Shown in pieces: positions 21,506-24,780 of a DNA stretch of 24,780 nucleotides. Source of the DNA: UBA287 sp034190325 (GTDB lineage: Archaea; Thermoplasmatota; UBA186; UBA287). The position numbers and the translations under genes are program-made. How positions within the stretch are numbered: position 1 is the stretch's first letter; every line of letters starts with the position of its first letter. The notes below the pieces were generated by a model, which made no database searches, was not told the DNA's origin, and was given only the letters and a program-made list of their open reading frames with translations. The stretch is taken from contig JAXHST010000061.1 in assembly GCA_034190325.1 (NCBI GenBank), forward strand, positions 1 to 24,780, in the 5' to 3' direction.

Positions 21506-22998
21506 GAGCAGGAATAATTGACCTTGGCTCAAACACAACAAGGCTGATGGTGTTTGAAGTTCATGACGATGGCACCTTCAGGATCGTTGAAGGACTAAAG
21601 GATCTCACAAAGCTTGAATCCGGCATAACTAAGAGCAGGCGCATAGATGAACCCTCTATTGAGAGAGCGTTGAATTCTGTAAGCATATTTAAAGAGTTCT
21701 GTGATGCCCTGGGTGTAAAAAAGATAATGGGGGTAGCGACAGCCGCAGTTCGCAGCGCAGTGAATGGAGAAGAGCTCATAGAGAAGATAAAAAGAGAGCT
21801 TGCCCTTGACATCAGAATAATAAGCGGTGAGGAAGAAGGGGAGCTTGATTACTATGGGGTTATCAATACCATGGACCTAAGGGATGGTTATATTCTGGAT
21901 ATGGGTGGGGGGAGCATGGAGCTTACAGGGGTCAGAGAAGGAGAGCTCTCTTCCACCAAGGTTATACCCTATGGGGCCATCGATATGAGCGAAAGACTGT
22001 ACTCCAGCTATGGCTCTGAGGTCCTGGAGAAGGACCTTAGAAAACGTTTGAGCTCCGTTGAAAAGGGTGCCGATACCCTCGTGGGTGTTGGTGGAACCAT
22101 AAGGGCTATAGCCAAGTTAGACATGAAGAGAAAGAGATATCCTATAAGGATTCTCCACAATTATTCAATGAACAGAAAAGATGTGGATAAAATATTAAAA
22201 TCTCTTAAGGGAAAAAATATAAATGAGATAATCGAAAAAGGGGTATCTGCGAGCAGAGCTGAGCTAATATTCCCGGGAGCAGTGGCTCTGAAAACTGTGA
22301 TGGACGTTTTAGGCATAGAAAAGCTCAGGATAAGCCACAGCGGAATAAGGGAAGGGATACTCTACAGGGATGTTCTGAAAGTCAAAGGCGAACCGCTCGA
22401 TATGAGTGTGAAAAACATGATGAGCTTTTATGGAGTAAATGTGAAGCACGCAGAGAGCGTTGAGAATATAACTCTGGCTCTGTTTGACTCGCTTAAAGAG
22501 AGGCATGGTGGTGGTGAAGAGGAGAGAAAACTGCTCTCTGTGGCAGCCAAGCTTCATGACATAGGTCTTGCCATAGGTTATTATGATCATGGAGAAAACG
22601 GGTGTAGCATCGTGCTGAACAATGGCATCTACGGACTTGAACACAGGGATATAGTGAAATGCGCACTTATCATAAAGCTGCATACAGATGATGGATTTAA
22701 AGGATATAAAGGAATATTGAGCGATAAGGATAAGAGGGATGTGATAAATCTGAGCGTACTTCTCAGGATAGCAGAGGCTATGGACATAACGGAATCAGGT
22801 TTTGTCAGGCAGGTTTTTTGTGAGATAAGAGATGGAGCCCTTCATCTGGATCTGAGTTCGAATTTGAGTACGGGTACGAGCCCTAGCCCGGATCAGAAGG
22901 TTGAGGGTAAAAGAAAGAAGCTATGGAGCTACGGAATAGAGAAAAACGGAGAGCTGTTCCTCAAGACTTACGGGTTAAGGCTTGAGATCGATTGCTAG
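21502..22998 (+). CDS. ppx: Exopolyphosphatase/pppGpp phosphohydrolase (Ppx/GppA) with C-terminal HD domain
   Basis: A 498-residue ASKHA-fold enzyme that removes terminal phosphate from polyphosphate, or from pppGpp in GppA-type members. N-terminal phosphate-1 IIDLGSNTTRLMV (residues 5-17), the catalytic acidic site in SGEEEGEL (E111 region), GGGSMEL (135-141) and VGGTIRA (197-202) are all present. The C-terminal half has an intact HD motif KLHDIG (H352 D353) with further histidines, as in long bacterial Ppx. The ATG at 21502 overlaps the sixA stop by 4 nt. It is the last gene of the Tmk-Tmk-CHAD-SixA-Ppx operon and the only one with a clear polyphosphate catalytic role. No polyphosphate kinase is in the window. 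Confidence 0.94.
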   Translation: MRAGIIDLGSNTTRLMVFEVHDDGTFRIVEGLKDLTKLESGITKSRRIDEPSIERALNSVSIFKEFCDALGVKKIMGVATAAVRSAVNGEELIEKIKRELALDIRIISGEEEGELDYYGVINTMDLRDGYILDMGGGSMELTGVREGELSSTKVIPYGAIDMSERLYSSYGSEVLEKDLRKRLSSVEKGADTLVGVGGTIRAIAKLDMKRKRYPIRILHNYSMNRKDVDKILKSLKGKNINEIIEKGVSASRAELIFPGAVALKTVMDVLGIEKLRISHSGIREGILYRDVLKVKGEPLDMSVKNMMSFYGVNVKHAESVENITLALFDSLKERHGGGEEERKLLSVAAKLHDIGLAIGYYDHGENGCSIVLNNGIYGLEHRDIVKCALIIKLHTDDGFKGYKGILSDKDKRDVINLSVLLRIAEAMDITESGFVRQVFCEIRDGALHLDLSSNLSTGTSPSPDQKVEGKRKKLWSYGIEKNGELFLKTYGLRLEIDC

Positions 22999-23035
22999 AT
23001 AATAAAGAATGAAGCCGATACGGCGATGCAAAATG

Positions 23036-23043
23036 TGATATAA
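23036..23043 (+). promoter_or_regulatory. TATA-like box for the DUF1786 gene
   Basis: TGATATAA is centred about 26 nt before ATG 23065 in the 66-base gap after ppx. A 4-bp mini-hairpin GCCG-ATA-CGGC lies just before it at 23014-23024. Confidence 0.5.
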
Positions 23044-23064
23044 CAAAAAATCTCTTCTCTCTTT

Positions 23065-24075
23065 ATGAAGATCTTGGCCATAGATGTTGGTCACGGAACC
23101 CAGGACAACTATCTGTATGATAGTGATAAGAATGAGGAAAACTGCATAAAAGTCATCTTTCCTTCCCCGAGCAAGCGCTTAGCAGAGGAGGTAAGAAGGA
23201 GCGAAGGTGATCTGTTTGTCTATGGCTCTCAGATAGGTGGCGGGGAGTTTTCGCATGCGCTTTTGGGGCACCACGGCAGGGTATTCATAACAGAGGATTG
23301 TGCATATACGATAAGGAATGATCTCGAGGAGCTAAAGGAAAAGGGTATAACTATTGTAAAGGAAAAGCCTTTGAATTTTAAGGGCCTTTTCATATCTGAG
23401 CCGGATTTTGAGGCCCTTATGCCCCTGCTCAATAGATTTGAGGATAGAGCACCTGATGCTGTTGCCATAGCTGTCCAGGATCATGGTCTATATCCTAAAG
23501 GGCAGAGCAACAGGAAAGAGAGGCTGAGAAGGATAAGGGAAAGGCTGGAGCAAAGCAGGGATCTCTCTTCCCTGCTTTTTGAGTATGGGCACATACCGGA
23601 GTATTACACAAGGATGCGCTCAGCTGCAAGAAATGCAAGAAAATTCTTTGAAAACTCTGAAATATTTCTGATGGATACTGCGATAGCTGCAATAGCAGGT
23701 GCTGCTGCAGATAATGCGCTGGTCATAAACCTTGGCAATGGGCACACGATGTGCGCTGCTATAGAGGATGGAAAGGTTGCAGGGATGTTTGAGCACCACA
23801 CAAGGAAGCTTGATGGCGAGAAGATAAGGGTGCTTGTAAAAAGGTTCATAGCCCATGAGCTCAGTGATGAAGAGGTTTTTGCAGATGGGGGCCACGGTTG
23901 CTTTTATCTCAGCGATTTCGGGGAGCCTGAAGAAATGGTGGTCACAGGGCCAAATAGGAGGATGATAGAGCGCTCTGGTTTGAGCTTTAGATATGCCTAT
24001 CCCATGGGTGATGCTATGATGAGCGGGCCTGCTGGTTTGATCAGAGGGATAAAAGAGAAAGAAAAGTTTTATTAG
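23065..24075 (+). CDS. DUF1786 family ASKHA-like protein
   Basis: A 336-residue protein matching the DUF1786 family. Its N-terminal KILAIDVGHGTQDNYLYD resembles the phosphate-1 loop of the ASKHA (actin/hexokinase/Hsp70) fold; the family norm is DVGAGTQD. VYGSQIGGGEF, a mid-protein AVQDHGLYPKG, ALVINLGNGHTMCAAIEDGK (a phosphate-2-like loop, quoted whole at 20 residues) and C-terminal VTGPNRRMI follow. Some members are annotated as pyruvate-formate-lyase-activating-like, without experimental support that I know of. Length is normal. The ATG is set by a TATA-like box 26 nt upstream. The next gene starts 6 bases after its stop, so the two are co-transcribed. Confidence 0.8.
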   Translation: MKILAIDVGHGTQDNYLYDSDKNEENCIKVIFPSPSKRLAEEVRRSEGDLFVYGSQIGGGEFSHALLGHHGRVFITEDCAYTIRNDLEELKEKGITIVKEKPLNFKGLFISEPDFEALMPLLNRFEDRAPDAVAIAVQDHGLYPKGQSNRKERLRRIRERLEQSRDLSSLLFEYGHIPEYYTRMRSAARNARKFFENSEIFLMDTAIAAIAGAAADNALVINLGNGHTMCAAIEDGKVAGMFEHHTRKLDGEKIRVLVKRFIAHELSDEEVFADGGHGCFYLSDFGEPEEMVVTGPNRRMIERSGLSFRYAYPMGDAMMSGPAGLIRGIKEKEKFY

Positions 24076-24081
24076 AACGCA

Positions 24082-24759
24082 ATGAGCTTGCACCTCATGA
24101 GATTTGTTCCTCTGGCGGTTGCACTGCTTCTTCTTTTCACTGTTTTTCCTGTTGAGAGCCAGAGCGTCTTTGATGTGAGGGATAAAGACGTTATGCAGAC
24201 ATTGCTGGGCCCGTTTTCGCACTTCTTCATGCCTCTCCTCGGTTTTTATTCTATGCGCTCATTCCTGCTTGCTCCCTATTACATCGTTGAGGACTGGATA
24301 TCCTCTGCCTGGCCGATCGGTGCGCTCATACTATTGATCCTCAACTCCGATCTCAGCACGATAAGCAGTGCGATGGAAGACATAAGGGATAGTCTGATAT
24401 ACAGGGCGATGAGGCGAGCGTATTATCTCGTTGTGCCAGCGCGATTCGAACCTGCATTAGTTACAGTTCTTATAGCTCTTTTTTCACTTCTCTCCAGTTT
24501 GATAGGTACTCTGATGCTATGCGCAGGGGCTATGCCCGGGATCATCACCGAGGGCCTCCAGTATCTTGTGGCTCTCTTCTCCATACCCTGGTTCCCATGT
24601 GCGGTACTGTTCTCTCTTCCAGGCATACGCTCTATCTACCTGTGGTTAGGAAACTTCATTTTTTCCTTTGTGTGTGATCTCATACCCGGACTAAGGGTGC
24701 TTTACGTCGATTTTATTGAACAGGCTACAGGCATACCGATGATAAATGTGTTATACTGA
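24082..24759 (+). CDS. Uncharacterised multi-pass membrane protein with N-terminal signal-like segment
   Basis: A 225-residue protein that I do not recognise. Residues about 5-24 are a strong hydrophobic segment ending at PVESQS, like a signal peptide. About four or five more hydrophobic stretches follow (roughly 45-70, 76-86, 124-150, 158-180 and 188-205), separated by short loops; one loop contains an amphipathic, charged helix (MEDIRDSLIYRAMRRAYY). Nothing resembles a catalytic motif. The second Met (residue 6) is an alternative start. It is 6 bases downstream of the DUF1786 gene and probably in its operon. The window ends 21 bases after its stop. Confidence 0.75.
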   Translation: MSLHLMRFVPLAVALLLLFTVFPVESQSVFDVRDKDVMQTLLGPFSHFFMPLLGFYSMRSFLLAPYYIVEDWISSAWPIGALILLILNSDLSTISSAMEDIRDSLIYRAMRRAYYLVVPARFEPALVTVLIALFSLLSSLIGTLMLCAGAMPGIITEGLQYLVALFSIPWFPCAVLFSLPGIRSIYLWLGNFIFSFVCDLIPGLRVLYVDFIEQATGIPMINVLY

Positions 24760-24780
24760 TAGCTCAGAGGCGTCACTAAC

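Overview
The window is archaeal chromosome, most likely from a euryarchaeote. It carries the large subunit of the archaeal D-family DNA polymerase, both late enzymes of archaeosine tRNA modification (ArcS and the radical-SAM partner RaSEA), archaeal Nob1, an archaeal-type tRNA-His with encoded G-1, and a tRNA-Ser split by a bulge-helix-bulge intron. Most transcription units have a TATA-like box 23-28 nt before the start codon, the pattern of leaderless archaeal mRNAs. I cannot name the genus. The gene set (OPT, TctA-like and peptide-binding proteins, a P1 peptidase, a CHAD/SixA/Ppx cluster) would fit a Methanomicrobia/Syntrophoarchaeia/Archaeoglobi-like lineage, but that is inference.

Layout. 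1-4229 (+): the 3' part of DNA polymerase D large subunit, translationally coupled to an AAA+ ATPase. 4452-5366 (+): pdxS. 5368-8208 (-): nob1-arcS-raSEA, a compact RNA-maturation operon. 8289-10534 (+): an OPT transporter overlapped by a PqqD-like gene, then tRNA-His, a small Cys-containing protein, and a P1-family peptidase with a signal peptide (to 12086). 12093-15364 (-): a TctA-like permease with a very small TctB-like partner, and an orphan oligopeptide-binding protein. 15604-15773 (+): tRNA-Ser(UGA) with an 85-nt intron in the T-loop. 15797-17970 (-): a BadF/NAGK-fold protein lacking key catalytic residues, and purA. 18156-22998 (+): a Mth938-like protein, then an overlapping series of two thymidylate-kinase-like proteins, a CHAD protein with a degenerate RelA/SpoT-type HD tail, SixA and Ppx/GppA. 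23065-24759 (+): a DUF1786 ASKHA-fold protein and an unrecognised membrane protein.

How the genes may work together. The 10.9-15.4 kb region and OPT look like peptide or organic-acid scavenging: secreted peptidase, peptide-binding protein and transporters. The 18.5-23.0 kb cluster looks like a polyphosphate/phosphate-signalling module: CHAD is a polyphosphate-binding fold, Ppx hydrolyses polyphosphate, SixA is a phosphohistidine phosphatase, and the two P-loop kinases are of unknown substrate. The most notable items are the T-loop tRNA intron, the CHAD-pseudo-HD fusion inside this module, the arginine-substituted P-loop in the second Tmk paralog, and the apparent pseudokinase beside purA. No CRISPR array, insertion sequence, intein or attachment site was seen. 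No gap between genes exceeds 300 bases.
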